Assembly (NCBI GenBank): GCA_900542265.1 | Contig: UQML01000027.1 | Span: 1 to 23,805 of the forward strand | Length of the DNA stretch: 23,805 nucleotides | Direction of reading: 5' to 3' | Source: an uncultured Eggerthella sp. | GTDB taxonomy: Bacteria > Actinomycetota > Coriobacteriia > Coriobacteriales > Eggerthellaceae | Shown here: one piece after another, positions 13,231 to 22,261 of the stretch | Numbering within the stretch: position 1 is the first letter of the stretch | Layout of the letters: each line of letters starts with the position of its first letter | Notes under the pieces: model-generated | Seen by the model: only the letters and a program-made list of their open reading frames with translations | What the model was told of the DNA's origin: nothing | Database searches by the model: none | Program-made: the position numbers and the translations under genes

Positions 13231-14391
13231 TTACTTTTTGTCGATAGATGCATGGTTTACAGCACTGTCTTTTGCACCGCTGCGATCCTTGCGATGCCTA
13301 TGGCGCGGCGTGTAATGGTGCGCGAGCGCAAGTCCGAGCAGATTAAGCTTGATAATAAGAAAGCCTGAGAGCACCACAATAAAGATGACGATGGGGATTC
13401 TATAGACGGGCTCCATTACGGTGATCAAAACCGCACAAAGTGCTAGAGCAAATGTCCAACCCCACATAATTAAAACCGTGGTTCGTTGAGAAAAACCTGC
13501 GCGCAAGAGTTGGTGATGAATGTGACCCTTATCAGCCTCATCGATAGGTCTATGATTCAAAAGGCGCCTAATGATAGCAAATGCGGTATCGATAATAGGA
13601 ACGCCCGCAGCCAAAATAGGAACAAGCAAAGAGATAAAGAGTGCCGAGCGCGCAACGGCGAATAGTGATATTACCCCCAGCGCAAAACCCAGCATCAGCG
13701 CTCCGGAATCCCCCATAAAGATGGAAGCCGGATAAAAGTTGGAACGCAAAAAACCCAAACACACCGCAATGATAATGATGCTCAAAACTGCCGCATCGGG
13801 CCTGCCCGTGATAATGGAAAACGCTAGGATGGTCGCGGCTGTGATAACCGTGATACCTGCTGCAAGACCGTCGAGTCCATCGATAAGATTAATAATGTTA
13901 GCAAACGCCACCAGATAAAAGACTGTAATAGGATACGCCCAAATACCAAACTCGATATAACCTGAACCAAACGGGTTGTGGATGCTCGAAAAAAGCACGC
14001 CCGAGGCAACCGCAATGACAGCCGCAATAGTCTGGCCGAAGAGCTTTGCCTTGGGAGAAAGCGTGCGCAGGTCATCAATGAAGCCGGTCGCGAAGATCAC
14101 GAGAAACGCACCAAAAAGGCCCCAGTAATTGACCGGTGCTTCACCTGGCTCAGCCACAAAAGGCTCCCAGCCCCAACAGTTGATGCCAATGACCAACACT
14201 ATAATGGCAGCAATAATGCCACCAAACATAGCAACGCCCCCGAGTCGAGGGATCGGGAGCATGTTCACACGGCGTGCGCTCGGGTAATCAATTGCATCAA
14301 GTTTGACAGCGAGCTTTTTAGTAAGCGGGATGAGTGCCATGGTAACCAGAATTGCTACGGCAAACAGCGTGCCATACTCAATCCAGTCCAT
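13231..14391 (-). CDS. Undecaprenyl-phosphate sugar-1-phosphate transferase (TagO/WecA/MraY family)
   Basis: This 386-residue integral membrane enzyme has about ten or eleven hydrophobic helices. The family moves a sugar phosphate, usually GlcNAc-1-P, onto undecaprenyl phosphate to start a cell-surface glycan. Visible motifs are PIPRLGGVAMFGG, GFIDDLRTLSPKAKL (Asp pair about 106-107), NIINLIDGLDGLAAG (165-179), FMGDSGALMLGF, and the cytoplasmic loop HIHHQLL typical of the WecA/TagO branch. The C-terminus is a basic tail (RHRHRKDR). The start is ATG 14389-14391, five bases after GAGG; the GTG two codons upstream lies too close to it. It is divergent from the first GT2 gene and fits as the first step of the adjoining locus. 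WecA, TagO and related proteins cannot be told apart here. Confidence 0.9.
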   Translation of the reverse strand: MDWIEYGTLFAVAILVTMALIPLTKKLAVKLDAIDYPSARRVNMLPIPRLGGVAMFGGIIAAIIVLVIGINCWGWEPFVAEPGEAPVNYWGLFGAFLVIFATGFIDDLRTLSPKAKLFGQTIAAVIAVASGVLFSSIHNPFGSGYIEFGIWAYPITVFYLVAFANIINLIDGLDGLAAGITVITAATILAFSIITGRPDAAVLSIIIIAVCLGFLRSNFYPASIFMGDSGALMLGFALGVISLFAVARSALFISLLVPILAAGVPIIDTAFAIIRRLLNHRPIDEADKGHIHHQLLRAGFSQRTTVLIMWGWTFALALCAVLITVMEPVYRIPIVIFIVVLSGFLIIKLNLLGLALAHHYTPRHRHRKDRSGAKDSAVNHASIDKK

Positions 14392-14475
14392 GTTCACCTC
14401 GCTTTCTTATTGAAATTGCTGCATAGGAGTTAGCCAATTACATCATGGCTCGCCAATGCAGCAACTAGCCCAAAA

Positions 14476-15774
14476 ATGACAGTAAAACCAACGTCTCATT
14501 ATAGCGTTTCAGGTACAATCAAAGACATACTTACACCCAAGATATTGGGTTACACGAAATTGTTATCGCGCGAAAGGCACCCTTTGTCGCAACCACAGTC
14601 TGAAACACACAGCACCTCGCCAACGGGCACCTCGTTAGAGCGCACCGCACCCGAGCAGGGACCCGAGCCAACCACTCCGGCAATCTCTATTATCATTCCC
14701 GTTTACAATGTTGCCGATTGGCTCCCACGCGCCGTCGCATCACTCCAGTTGCAAACCTTTACTGACTGGGAGCTTTTCTTGGTAGACGATGGGTCGCCTG
14801 ACAACTCCGGTGCCATCTGTGATTCCCTAGCCGCACTTGATGCAAACGAGTCTCCTACTGGCACATCGCGCATCACCGTGATCCATCAGGCAAATGCGGG
14901 TGCTGCTGCTGCGCGCAATGTGGCGTTACGCCAAGCACGCGGTGAATTTGTCTACTTCATGGATGGCGATGACTGGTGTGAGCCTGACATGCTCGAACAT
15001 CTCTATCAGCGCGCCACAACCCATAACCTTGATCTTGTCGTGTCGGGCTTTTACATTGACACCTTCTATGGTGATGAATCCGAGGACTACTACGAGGAAT
15101 TGCGCACTGCTCCCAATGTCGTATACGAGAGCGCTGATGATTTCCGCGTTCACGCCCATGAGCTTTTTGATGCGCAGCTACTCTACGCTCCCTGGAATAA
15201 ACTCTACCGCCGCCGTTATCTCATAGACAACGGAGTCGAATTCCCTGAAACGTTCTGGGACGATCTTCCGTTTAACCTAGATGTCTTGCGTGATATTGAT
15301 CGTATTGGCTGTCTGCCGGAGCGTCATTATCACTTCCTCCGTGCGCGCGCTGACGCGGAAAACACCAAATATCGCCCCGACATGTATGATAAGCGCGAGG
15401 AAGAGCACACATGGCTGCGAGACCTCTATGCTTACTGGTCTTATGATGGGTGGGATCCTGATACCGTTGCAGCGGTCGATGAGTTTTTATCTCGTCGTTA
15501 TGCGGAACGCTTGGTTGGCTGCATTGAAAATATTACCAATGCAAGCTGCACGCTCTCATCAGCAGAAAAGCGTACCGCAATCAAAGACATGATCTCCACA
15601 CCTCATGCACAGGCCGCCCTTGCGCTCGCGCACCCTCATTCAACCTATATGCGCGTTATGCTTGCTCCCCTCAAAGGCGGCAACGTGACACTCAGCATGA
15701 TGGAAGGGTCAGTTATTTCCTGGGTGCGCTCCCATAACACCAATTTGTTCGCGCGCTTAAAAGCTAATCGCTAA
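14476..15774 (+). CDS. Glycosyltransferase family 2 protein
   Basis: The 432-residue protein has a GT-A domain beginning at residue 70 (SIIIPVYNVADWLPRAV). The nucleotide-binding Asp pair is in FLVDDGSPDNSG (104-105), the metal motif in YFMDGDDWCE, and NAGAAAARN precedes it. The first 65 residues are Pro/Thr/Ser-rich and outside the domain. The C-terminal 120 residues lack recognisable motifs. No clear ribosome site precedes ATG 14476, so the start is uncertain; the domain could also be reached from a later start. The second GT2 gene follows after 9 nt on the same strand. Sugar and acceptor are unknown. Confidence 0.88.
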   Translation: MTVKPTSHYSVSGTIKDILTPKILGYTKLLSRERHPLSQPQSETHSTSPTGTSLERTAPEQGPEPTTPAISIIIPVYNVADWLPRAVASLQLQTFTDWELFLVDDGSPDNSGAICDSLAALDANESPTGTSRITVIHQANAGAAAARNVALRQARGEFVYFMDGDDWCEPDMLEHLYQRATTHNLDLVVSGFYIDTFYGDESEDYYEELRTAPNVVYESADDFRVHAHELFDAQLLYAPWNKLYRRRYLIDNGVEFPETFWDDLPFNLDVLRDIDRIGCLPERHYHFLRARADAENTKYRPDMYDKREEEHTWLRDLYAYWSYDGWDPDTVAAVDEFLSRRYAERLVGCIENITNASCTLSSAEKRTAIKDMISTPHAQAALALAHPHSTYMRVMLAPLKGGNVTLSMMEGSVISWVRSHNTNLFARLKANR

Positions 15775-15783
15775 AGGACTTCT

Positions 15784-16896
15784 ATGGACACGCTCCCTAC
15801 GGATACTCAACACACACCACAAATTTCGCTTTTAATCCCTATCTACAACGTTGAGTCGTATTTGGCAGAATGCCTCGATTCGGCGCTTGCACAAACGTTC
15901 ACTGATATTGAGATTGTTTGTATTGACGATGGGTCAACTGACTCTTCCCCCGAGATTCTTGCCCGCTACGCGGCAAAGGATCCCCGTATCCGCATTATCA
16001 CCAAAGCTAATTCCGGCTATGGCGATTCCATGAATCAAGGGCTTGCTGCAGCCCACGGTACCTATATTGCTATCCTCGAATCTGACGACATCTTTGAACC
16101 TGATGCGCTTGAGCATCTCTATGACCTTGCCACCAACAACAATGTCCCGGTAGCAAAGGCTGATTTTTGGCTCTACTGGTCAACGCCACACGGAGGCAAG
16201 CCGGCACCTTATCAGGAACAGTTTCATATCATTCCTGATGGATATCCGCTCAATACGCCGGTGAGCCCTATCGACTACCCGGAAATCTTTTATCAAAAAC
16301 CCAGCATTTGGTCAGGACTCTACAAACGTGATTTTCTTAAGCAAAACGGCATCGCCTTTTTACCCACTCCTGGTGCAGCATACCAGGATGCCAGCTTTAC
16401 CTTCAAGGTGTGGGCAAGTGCACCTGCAATTGCAGTAAGTACCAAACCAATACTGAACTATCGGCAAGATAACGAGCAATCATCCGTTAACTCACCGGGC
16501 AAAGTATATTGCGCGTGTGATGAGTATGCAGAAATGGAGCGATGGCTTTCCGAGCGCCCTGAACTTCGAGAGAAACTTGAAGGTGTCAAAGAGCGCATGA
16601 AGTTCGATACCTATATGTGGAACTACGATAGGCTGTCAGAGGAGCTGCGTACTGAGTTCTTAACTCGTGCTGCCGATGAATTCCGCACTGATCTTGCTGC
16701 GGGTGATGTCGATTTAAGCCTTTTTGAACCGTGGGCTGAAGCTGATCTGCGCGCACTCTTGGATTCTCCTGACGACTTTCAAGCCGTACGCGCAAAGTAT
16801 GCCAAGACAGGCAAACTTAATACCTTCAAACACTACTATCGACTGGGTGGATTCCCCTTGATTGCTAAATTAGCAGTTTGGAAATTCAAGCACTAG
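15784..16896 (+). CDS. Glycosyltransferase family 2 protein
   Basis: The 370-residue protein has a GT-A domain from residue 14 (ISLLIPIYNVESYLAECL), with IVCIDDGSTDSS (Asp pair 48-49), ANSGYGDSMNQGL, and the metal motif AILESDDIFEPD (about 99-102). The ESDD form in place of the usual D-G/A-D-D is seen in some GT2 families. Start ATG 15784 has a good ribosome site (AAAGGACTTCT) and follows the previous GT2 stop by 9 nt, so the two form a plus-strand pair. It converges on the third GT2 gene with a 33-bp gap holding loose CTAGC/TTTGC repeats and no clear terminator. Confidence 0.9.
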   Translation: MDTLPTDTQHTPQISLLIPIYNVESYLAECLDSALAQTFTDIEIVCIDDGSTDSSPEILARYAAKDPRIRIITKANSGYGDSMNQGLAAAHGTYIAILESDDIFEPDALEHLYDLATNNNVPVAKADFWLYWSTPHGGKPAPYQEQFHIIPDGYPLNTPVSPIDYPEIFYQKPSIWSGLYKRDFLKQNGIAFLPTPGAAYQDASFTFKVWASAPAIAVSTKPILNYRQDNEQSSVNSPGKVYCACDEYAEMERWLSERPELREKLEGVKERMKFDTYMWNYDRLSEELRTEFLTRAADEFRTDLAAGDVDLSLFEPWAEADLRALLDSPDDFQAVRAKYAKTGKLNTFKHYYRLGGFPLIAKLAVWKFKH

Positions 16897-16929
16897 CGCT
16901 TTGCAAATGTCTTGCTAGCTTTTGCGCTA

Positions 16930-18090
16930 CTAGCGTTTTGCTTTAATTTTTTGCAGTGCACCTGAAGCTGATTGTTTTGCAGCATGAACGGTTTTACCTA
17001 TAGCAAGAGCACCTGCAATAGATTTGTGTTTCAATGGCTGATACGCTGCATTCAAAAAGGGGCTTGAAGCGTGTGCATAAGGAATCAACTCGTTAAAAAG
17101 CTTACTCTCGTAGAGTGTTCCGACAAACGCCTTCTTGTCGCTCCCTAGCATATGCGCACGTGGATCATTATTGCGCTCAAGTGCTGAGATAATATAGCGA
17201 GCATAGAGCGATCCCAGTATTGCACGCGACTCATCGTTCCATAAACCCCATGCTTTTTGTTGATCAACCAAAAGCTGAATGCGGCGTTGGTGCAACTCAA
17301 AATAGCATGGCTCAAATTTATTGGTCAAATTACCCTGCTCGCGCTTGGCGTAGTGATAGAGCGGCTCACTTACCACGTTTACCGCCCGTGCGCACGAAAA
17401 TGCTTCAACGTTGAATTCAAGATCTTCGATAAGCGGGTTGTTCTTAAACTTAAGTCTGTGTTCTTTGATAAATGCGAGATTATAAAACTTGTTCCACGCA
17501 TACCCATAATGGATATTCTTTTCCCACGTTAACACCATAGGATGAAAGGCTTCTGGCGATTGGTATTCATGTGTTGCAGATGTTGCGGAAGGTATCGCAG
17601 AAGAACCCACAGAGGACTCCTCAGGAGGTTCCTTAGAGGATGAAATAGGAACAGGATAAGCAAGCGATTGGGTTATCTCCCCCGCCTCATTGTAGACATC
17701 TTCTGTATGCCCAAACAAAATAATCTGTGCGCGTTGCCGATCAAGCGACTCCGCCACCTTTTTCAAAAGCTGTGGTTCATACGTGTCATCAGGATCAAAG
17801 AAGGTAATATAGCGTCCCTTAGCAAAAGAGATCCCTGAATTGCGCGCCGCCGAAAGACCTTGGTTGTCCGCATGATGAATGATACGAATACGCGCATCCT
17901 GGTCTGCAAAATGCTGTGCAATTGCGACACTTTGATCAGGAGAAGCATCGTCAACTACGAGTACCTCGAAGTCAGAATACGTTTGATTCTGCAAACAGGT
18001 AAGCGCTTGAGCAATATAGGGCTCAACCCCATAGGTTGGCAAAATGATACTAAAAAGGGGTATGTGCGAAGACCTTTGCAGCGCGCCCAT
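16930..18090 (-). CDS. Glycosyltransferase family 2 protein, last gene of the rfb run
   Basis: The 386-residue protein has a GT-A domain: FSIILPTYGVEPYIAQAL, VLVVDDASPDQS (Asp pair 47-48), NQGLSAARNSG, and the metal motif ITFFDPDDTYEP (99-102). A Ser/Glu/Pro-rich insert (about residues 148-170) interrupts the second half. The start ATG 18088-18090 follows AGAGGAGTATT. It lies 20 nt after rfbC on the same strand, so it is probably expressed with the dTDP-rhamnose genes. A role as rhamnosyltransferase is attractive but is inferred from position only. Confidence 0.9.
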   Translation of the reverse strand: MGALQRSSHIPLFSIILPTYGVEPYIAQALTCLQNQTYSDFEVLVVDDASPDQSVAIAQHFADQDARIRIIHHADNQGLSAARNSGISFAKGRYITFFDPDDTYEPQLLKKVAESLDRQRAQIILFGHTEDVYNEAGEITQSLAYPVPISSSKEPPEESSVGSSAIPSATSATHEYQSPEAFHPMVLTWEKNIHYGYAWNKFYNLAFIKEHRLKFKNNPLIEDLEFNVEAFSCARAVNVVSEPLYHYAKREQGNLTNKFEPCYFELHQRRIQLLVDQQKAWGLWNDESRAILGSLYARYIISALERNNDPRAHMLGSDKKAFVGTLYESKLFNELIPYAHASSPFLNAAYQPLKHKSIAGALAIGKTVHAAKQSASGALQKIKAKR

Positions 18091-18110
18091 AATACTCCTC
18101 TATGCATCCC

Positions 18111-18701
18111 CTACGCGTCAGCCTTAAAAGCAGGATGCCCTTTATCCTTATCACTCAGGATGATCTTGGACTCATCAAAGACCTCATCGCCCTGCATTGC
18201 AGGCCAAACAATGCCAATCTCAGGGTCATTCCACATAAGGCCACCCTCGTCATTGGGATGGTAGATATCGTCACACTTGTAGCAAAATTCAGCTGTATCA
18301 GAAAGCACCAAGAAACCATGAGCAAACCCTCGTGGGATGAAAAATTGGCGTTTGTTTTCAGCTGAGAGAACCACGCCCTCCCACTTGCCATAGGTAGCAG
18401 AGCCAGGACGCAAATCAACCGCAACGTCAAAAACCTCACCCGATACCACGCGCACAAGTTTTGATTGAGGATGATTAATCTGGAAGTGTAAGCCGCGCAA
18501 AACACCTTTGACAGAGGATGATTGATTGTCCTGAACAAAGTCGACATCAATCCCGCCTGCAACAAAGTCAGGCTGCTTGTAGGTCTCCATGAAATAACCG
18601 CGGTCATCACCGTATGACTTCACATCAACAATCGTAACGCCCTCAATCGAGGTCTGCGTAAAGGTGAAGTTGCCTGATGTAATCTGATCTCCTGCTGCCA
18701 T
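18111..18701 (-). CDS. rfbC: dTDP-4-dehydrorhamnose 3,5-epimerase family protein
   Basis: RfbC/RmlC epimerises dTDP-4-keto-6-deoxyglucose at C3 and C5 in dTDP-L-rhamnose synthesis. The 196-residue cupin has DDRGYFMETYKQPDF, QDNQSSSVKGVLRGLHFQ (catalytic His), SGEVFDVAVDLRPGSATYGKW and the signature FFIPRGFAHGFLVLSD with a following Tyr-bearing segment EFCYKCDDIYHP. Length is slightly above the common 180-190. The start ATG 18699-18701 has TAGGA upstream; the earlier in-frame ATG at 18716 overlaps that ribosome site. It follows rfbB by 97 nt. Confidence 0.94.
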   Translation of the reverse strand: MAAGDQITSGNFTFTQTSIEGVTIVDVKSYGDDRGYFMETYKQPDFVAGGIDVDFVQDNQSSSVKGVLRGLHFQINHPQSKLVRVVSGEVFDVAVDLRPGSATYGKWEGVVLSAENKRQFFIPRGFAHGFLVLSDTAEFCYKCDDIYHPNDEGGLMWNDPEIGIVWPAMQGDEVFDESKIILSDKDKGHPAFKADA

Positions 18702-18798
18702 GACGTGTCCTATCATTGCGGTTGTTGCGATTTACTATAGCTTATTACGATTACTTTCAGAGATTACGTTATTCTTAAGCTCTCGTTACTGCCAATTA

Positions 18799-19896
18799 CT
18801 AAAGTTCTGCTCTTTTGGAATACATGGTCTCATAGTAGTCCTGGTAGGCACCACTAGTAACATGCTCCACCCATTCTGGATGAGCAAGGTACCATTGGAT
18901 GGTCTTCACAATACCATCTTCAAACTTGGTCTCGGGATACCACCCCAAATCAGCCTTGATCTTATCAGGGGCGATACCATAACGACGGTCATGTCCCTTG
19001 CGATCTTCAACGTAGGTAATCAGCGTCTCATTGATCTTAGGATCATCAACCGCTTTGCTCGCTTCTTCAATAATCTTTTTGACGATGAAAATGTTAGGGC
19101 GTTCATTATGTCCACCTACGTTGTAGACCTCGCCTATAACACCATCGTTGAGCACCATGTCGATCGCTTTGCAATGATCAGCCACAAAAAGCCAGTCGCG
19201 CACATTAAGCCCATCGCCATATACGGGAAGTTTTTCATGATGCAAAGCGTTGTTAATCATGAGCGGAATCAGCTTTTCGGGGAACTGATAAGGTCCGTAG
19301 TTGTTAGAGCAACGCGTAATATTGATGGGCATGCCATACGTGTCTCCATAAGCCTTCACAAACATATCGGCTGCTGCCTTGGAAGCCGAATAGGGTGAAT
19401 GAGGATTGAGTGGCGTATCCTCACGGAAGAAGTTATCCGGCTCATCAAGGGAAAGAGATCCGTATACCTCGTCAGTTCCCACTTGCAAGAACTTATGGTT
19501 GCCAAACGTACCATCAGGCTCTTCCCAAGCATCTTTTGCCACATTCAGAAGCGTTACCGTTCCCATGACATTGGTGTCGGCAAAAACCTCAGGAGATTCA
19601 ATAGAGCGATCAACGTGAGATTCAGCGGCAAAGTTTGCAACATAGTCGATATCGTATTGAGCAAAAAGCGCGGCCATTGCTTCTTTATCACGAATATCTG
19701 CTTGCACAAAAATATGACGAGGATCATCTTCTACACTTGCAAGATTCTCGAGATTGCCCGCATAGGTGAGCGCATCCACATTGATAATGCGGATATCTTT
19801 GCCCTCTGGAGCATCTTTGTATTTATCAAGCATATACAACACAAAGTTAGAACCAATAAAGCCGGCTCCACCTGTTACGAGATACGTTGTTGTCAT
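18799..19896 (-). CDS. rfbB: dTDP-glucose 4,6-dehydratase
   Basis: RfbB/RmlB oxidises and dehydrates dTDP-glucose to dTDP-4-keto-6-deoxyglucose. The 365-residue short-chain-dehydrogenase-type enzyme has the NAD loop TGGAGFIGSNF near the N-terminus, VANFAAESHVDRSI, catalytic TDEVYG (Thr, Asp, Glu), YSASKAAAD (Tyr, Lys), TRCSNNYGPYQFPEKLIP and the C-terminal YNVGG, all as expected. The start ATG 19894-19896 follows AAGGATTGAT. It lies 99 nt after rfbD; that gap holds neither a terminator nor a clear promoter. Confidence 0.96.
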   Translation of the reverse strand: MTTTYLVTGGAGFIGSNFVLYMLDKYKDAPEGKDIRIINVDALTYAGNLENLASVEDDPRHIFVQADIRDKEAMAALFAQYDIDYVANFAAESHVDRSIESPEVFADTNVMGTVTLLNVAKDAWEEPDGTFGNHKFLQVGTDEVYGSLSLDEPDNFFREDTPLNPHSPYSASKAAADMFVKAYGDTYGMPINITRCSNNYGPYQFPEKLIPLMINNALHHEKLPVYGDGLNVRDWLFVADHCKAIDMVLNDGVIGEVYNVGGHNERPNIFIVKKIIEEASKAVDDPKINETLITYVEDRKGHDRRYGIAPDKIKADLGWYPETKFEDGIVKTIQWYLAHPEWVEHVTSGAYQDYYETMYSKRAEL

Positions 19897-19995
19897 ATCA
19901 ATCCTTATCTATATACGTGCTTTTGTTCTGCATACATACCGCATTTTATTCTGAGCACACAGTCCATTCGTTACATCCGCACCTTTGAACACAGC

Positions 19996-20952
19996 TTAGT
20001 TACCCAACTCGGGCAAACGCTCCAGATACGTTTCAAGCGCATCCTGCCAAGGACGCATTTCATTACCAATAGTCTCAGACAAATGCAGATTAGCCAAGCT
20101 AGAAAATGCGGGCCTATCCGCACTTGCGGGATTCTTTTGTTTATACTCCTCACTTGTGCAAGGAATAACTTCACATCCTGTATGAGCACCATACATGATA
20201 GCGGTAGCAAAATCTGACCACGAGCATGTGCCTTCATTGGTTACATGATAAATTCCATAGTTATCAGTAAGCGCCAGTTTTAAGATTTCATAAGCTAAAT
20301 CATTTGCCGATGTGGGGTTGCCGAGCTGATCATGTACCACGGTAACGTGGTCATGGCTCTTTGCAAGGTTGAGCATAGTCTTTACAAAATTCTTGCCCAC
20401 ATAGCCATACAGCCAAGCCGTACGCACAATAAAATACTTGTCCATAGCTTTTTGCACTGCTTGCTCACCCGCAAGCTTAGTGCGACCGTAGGCGCTTAAG
20501 GGAGCAACCTCGTCCGATTCCACCCTATCACCCGGCTGATTGCCAGGAAAAACATAGTCTGTTGAAACTTGCACCAACTTAGCACCCGTTACTTGAGCGA
20601 CACGTGCCAAGTTTTCAGGGCCTGTTGCATTAACCGTATATGCAAGATCTTCTTGAGCCTCACAGCCATCAACGTTAGTCATGGCCGCCCCATTAATGAT
20701 GATGTCATAAGGTGCGCCATCAATACCAGCTGCAACAAAAGCCTCCACGGCATCTGCATCGATAATATCAAGTTCAGAGGCATCAGCATAGATCACCTGC
20801 GCATCCTGATAGACAGCAGGGATAGGACCAATTTCAGCATAACCACTCTCAATAAGACGCTTCAGTTCATTTCCCAATTGTCCAGAAGCACCCGTAACAA
20901 GAATACGCAAAACATGATCGTTAGATGTTAGGTCTCTAGATACTCCAGACAC
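19996..20952 (-). CDS. rfbD: dTDP-4-dehydrorhamnose reductase
   Basis: RfbD/RmlD makes dTDP-L-rhamnose in the last step, using NAD(P)H. The 318-residue protein has the nucleotide loop TGASGQLGNEL, the substrate region NGAAMTNVDGCE, VSTDYVFPG, the catalytic YGRTKLAGE (Tyr, Lys), RTAWLYG, and the late GNPTSANDLA segment. Starts: GTG 20950-20952 lies three bases after the rfbA stop and is served by AAGGAG about 13 bases upstream, inside the rfbA end. It gives about 15 residues before the Rossmann fold. No better start is visible. It is tightly coupled to rfbA. Confidence 0.95.
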   Translation of the reverse strand: MSGVSRDLTSNDHVLRILVTGASGQLGNELKRLIESGYAEIGPIPAVYQDAQVIYADASELDIIDADAVEAFVAAGIDGAPYDIIINGAAMTNVDGCEAQEDLAYTVNATGPENLARVAQVTGAKLVQVSTDYVFPGNQPGDRVESDEVAPLSAYGRTKLAGEQAVQKAMDKYFIVRTAWLYGYVGKNFVKTMLNLAKSHDHVTVVHDQLGNPTSANDLAYEILKLALTDNYGIYHVTNEGTCSWSDFATAIMYGAHTGCEVIPCTSEEYKQKNPASADRPAFSSLANLHLSETIGNEMRPWQDALETYLERLPELGN

Positions 20953-20955
20953 AGC

Positions 20956-21858
20956 CTAGTCACGCTCCTTATGAGGAACGATCTTGCCTTCAGCAACCTT
21001 CTTGAGGTGCTGGCCATATACTGATTTGCCATATTTTTGAGCAGCCTCTATAAGCTGTTCACGGGTAATCCAACCATTTTCGAATGCAGTTTCTTCAATA
21101 ACAGAAACCGACAATCCCTGACTGCGTTCTACCGCACGAACAAACTCTGATGCCTCAAAAAGTGATTCCATGGTACCAGTATCAAGCCATGCATAGCCAC
21201 GACCCAAGGTAACAACATTGAGCGTGCCGTCTTCAAGATACATTTGGTTAAGCGTGGTAATTTCAAGTTCCCCACGTGCAGAAGGCCTTACTTGTTTTGC
21301 AAAGTCACACACGCGGTTGTCGTAAAAATACAATCCTGTAACCGCATAATTTGATTTAGGGTGCTCAGGTTTCTCTTCAATAGAAATAGCGTTGTAGTTT
21401 TCATCAAACTCAACAACACCAAAGCGTTCTGGGTCATCGACATGATATCCAAATACCGTTGCGCCCTTAGATTCTTGAGCATCAGAAACAGCGCGACGCA
21501 AGTGGCGTTTCAAGCCATTACCGTAAAAGATGTTGTCGCCTAGGACGAGCGCACAAGAATCTCCGTCGATAAATTCCTCACCAATAATGAATGCCTGCGC
21601 CAAACCGTCAGGGGAAGGCTGCACCGCATACGAAAGATTAATGCCATATTGAGAGCCATCACCTAAAAGACGCTCAAAGTTAGGTAAGTCAGTCGGTGTT
21701 GAAATGATCAAAATATCACGAATGCCTGCCATCATAAGGACTGACAACGGATAATAAATCATAGGCTTATCGTAGACAGGCAAAAGCTGTTTACTGGTTA
21801 CGGTAGTCAAAGGATACAGACGCGTGCCTGATCCACCTGCCAAAATAATGCCTTTCAT
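20956..21858 (-). CDS. rfbA: Glucose-1-phosphate thymidylyltransferase
   Basis: RfbA/RmlA makes dTDP-glucose from dTTP and glucose-1-phosphate, the entry step to dTDP-rhamnose. The 300-residue protein starts MKGIILAGGSGTRLYPLT (nucleotide-binding signature), then SKQLLPVYDKPMIYYPLS, LVLGDNIFYG (metal-binding Asp), VEFDENYNAISIEEKP, and AWLDTGTMESL near the C-terminus. Length is typical. The start ATG 21856-21858 has AGGGAGG. It follows the DUF2304 gene by 9 nt and precedes rfbD by 3 nt, all in one minus-strand run. Confidence 0.97.
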   Translation of the reverse strand: MKGIILAGGSGTRLYPLTTVTSKQLLPVYDKPMIYYPLSVLMMAGIRDILIISTPTDLPNFERLLGDGSQYGINLSYAVQPSPDGLAQAFIIGEEFIDGDSCALVLGDNIFYGNGLKRHLRRAVSDAQESKGATVFGYHVDDPERFGVVEFDENYNAISIEEKPEHPKSNYAVTGLYFYDNRVCDFAKQVRPSARGELEITTLNQMYLEDGTLNVVTLGRGYAWLDTGTMESLFEASEFVRAVERSQGLSVSVIEETAFENGWITREQLIEAAQKYGKSVYGQHLKKVAEGKIVPHKERD

Positions 21859-21867
21859 ACAACCTCC

Positions 21868-22260
21868 CTAAAGAGTTGATTTTTCTTTACTATTCTCATC
21901 ACTTGATTCTTCAAGATGCTTAATATCATGCTTGGTTAAATTCTCAAGCAAAGCTAGACTTTGAACCAATGTTGTGATTTTACGTGACTGCTGGCTTACG
22001 ATAATACTGAGCGATAGGCTTATCGCCAACAAAAAGAATATAGCAACTAAAAAAATGAAATTCGCTGGCGTCTCAAAACCAATAAGAGCCGATACTCTAT
22101 ATGGAATAATCGGAAAAACCGCACAAACAAAAATCGCAAGAATTAATCCCAGCCAGAGAAAGGAATACTTCATTGACAATCGCTTGTTTTTTACAAGACG
22201 AAGAATAACAATCATAAACACGATCGAAACAACAATAAGCATGAAACGCATTAACGACAT
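21868..22260 (-). CDS. DUF2304 family membrane protein
   Basis: The 130-residue protein has three hydrophobic helices (about residues 3-21, 31-52 and 62-90), the DUF2304-like stretch LSMKYSFLWLGLILAI, a short loop ending in FETPANFIFL, and a charged C-terminal tail rich in Glu, Lys and Ser. Such proteins often sit beside polyprenyl-phosphate-type GT2 enzymes, as here, and may assist or anchor them (inference). The start ATG 22258-22260 follows the stop of the GT2 gene at once (TGATATG), showing translational coupling. The frame is open to 22287 but would then overlap the GT2 gene by 26 bases. Confidence 0.8.
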   Translation of the reverse strand: MSLMRFMLIVVSIVFMIVILRLVKNKRLSMKYSFLWLGLILAIFVCAVFPIIPYRVSALIGFETPANFIFLVAIFFLLAISLSLSIIVSQQSRKITTLVQSLALLENLTKHDIKHLEESSDENSKEKSTL

Positions 22261-22261
22261 A

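Noticed and set aside
14444..14467. Seven-codon open frame before the first GT2 gene as a leader peptide
   Set aside because: The only ribosome-like sequence (TAGGAG) is about 15 bases away, and no attenuator-like hairpin is visible.
16897..16929. Bidirectional terminator between the convergent GT2 genes
   Set aside because: TAGCGC/GCGCTA can pair, but the loop is long and the stem weak; the T-run lies inside the coding sequence of the minus-strand gene.
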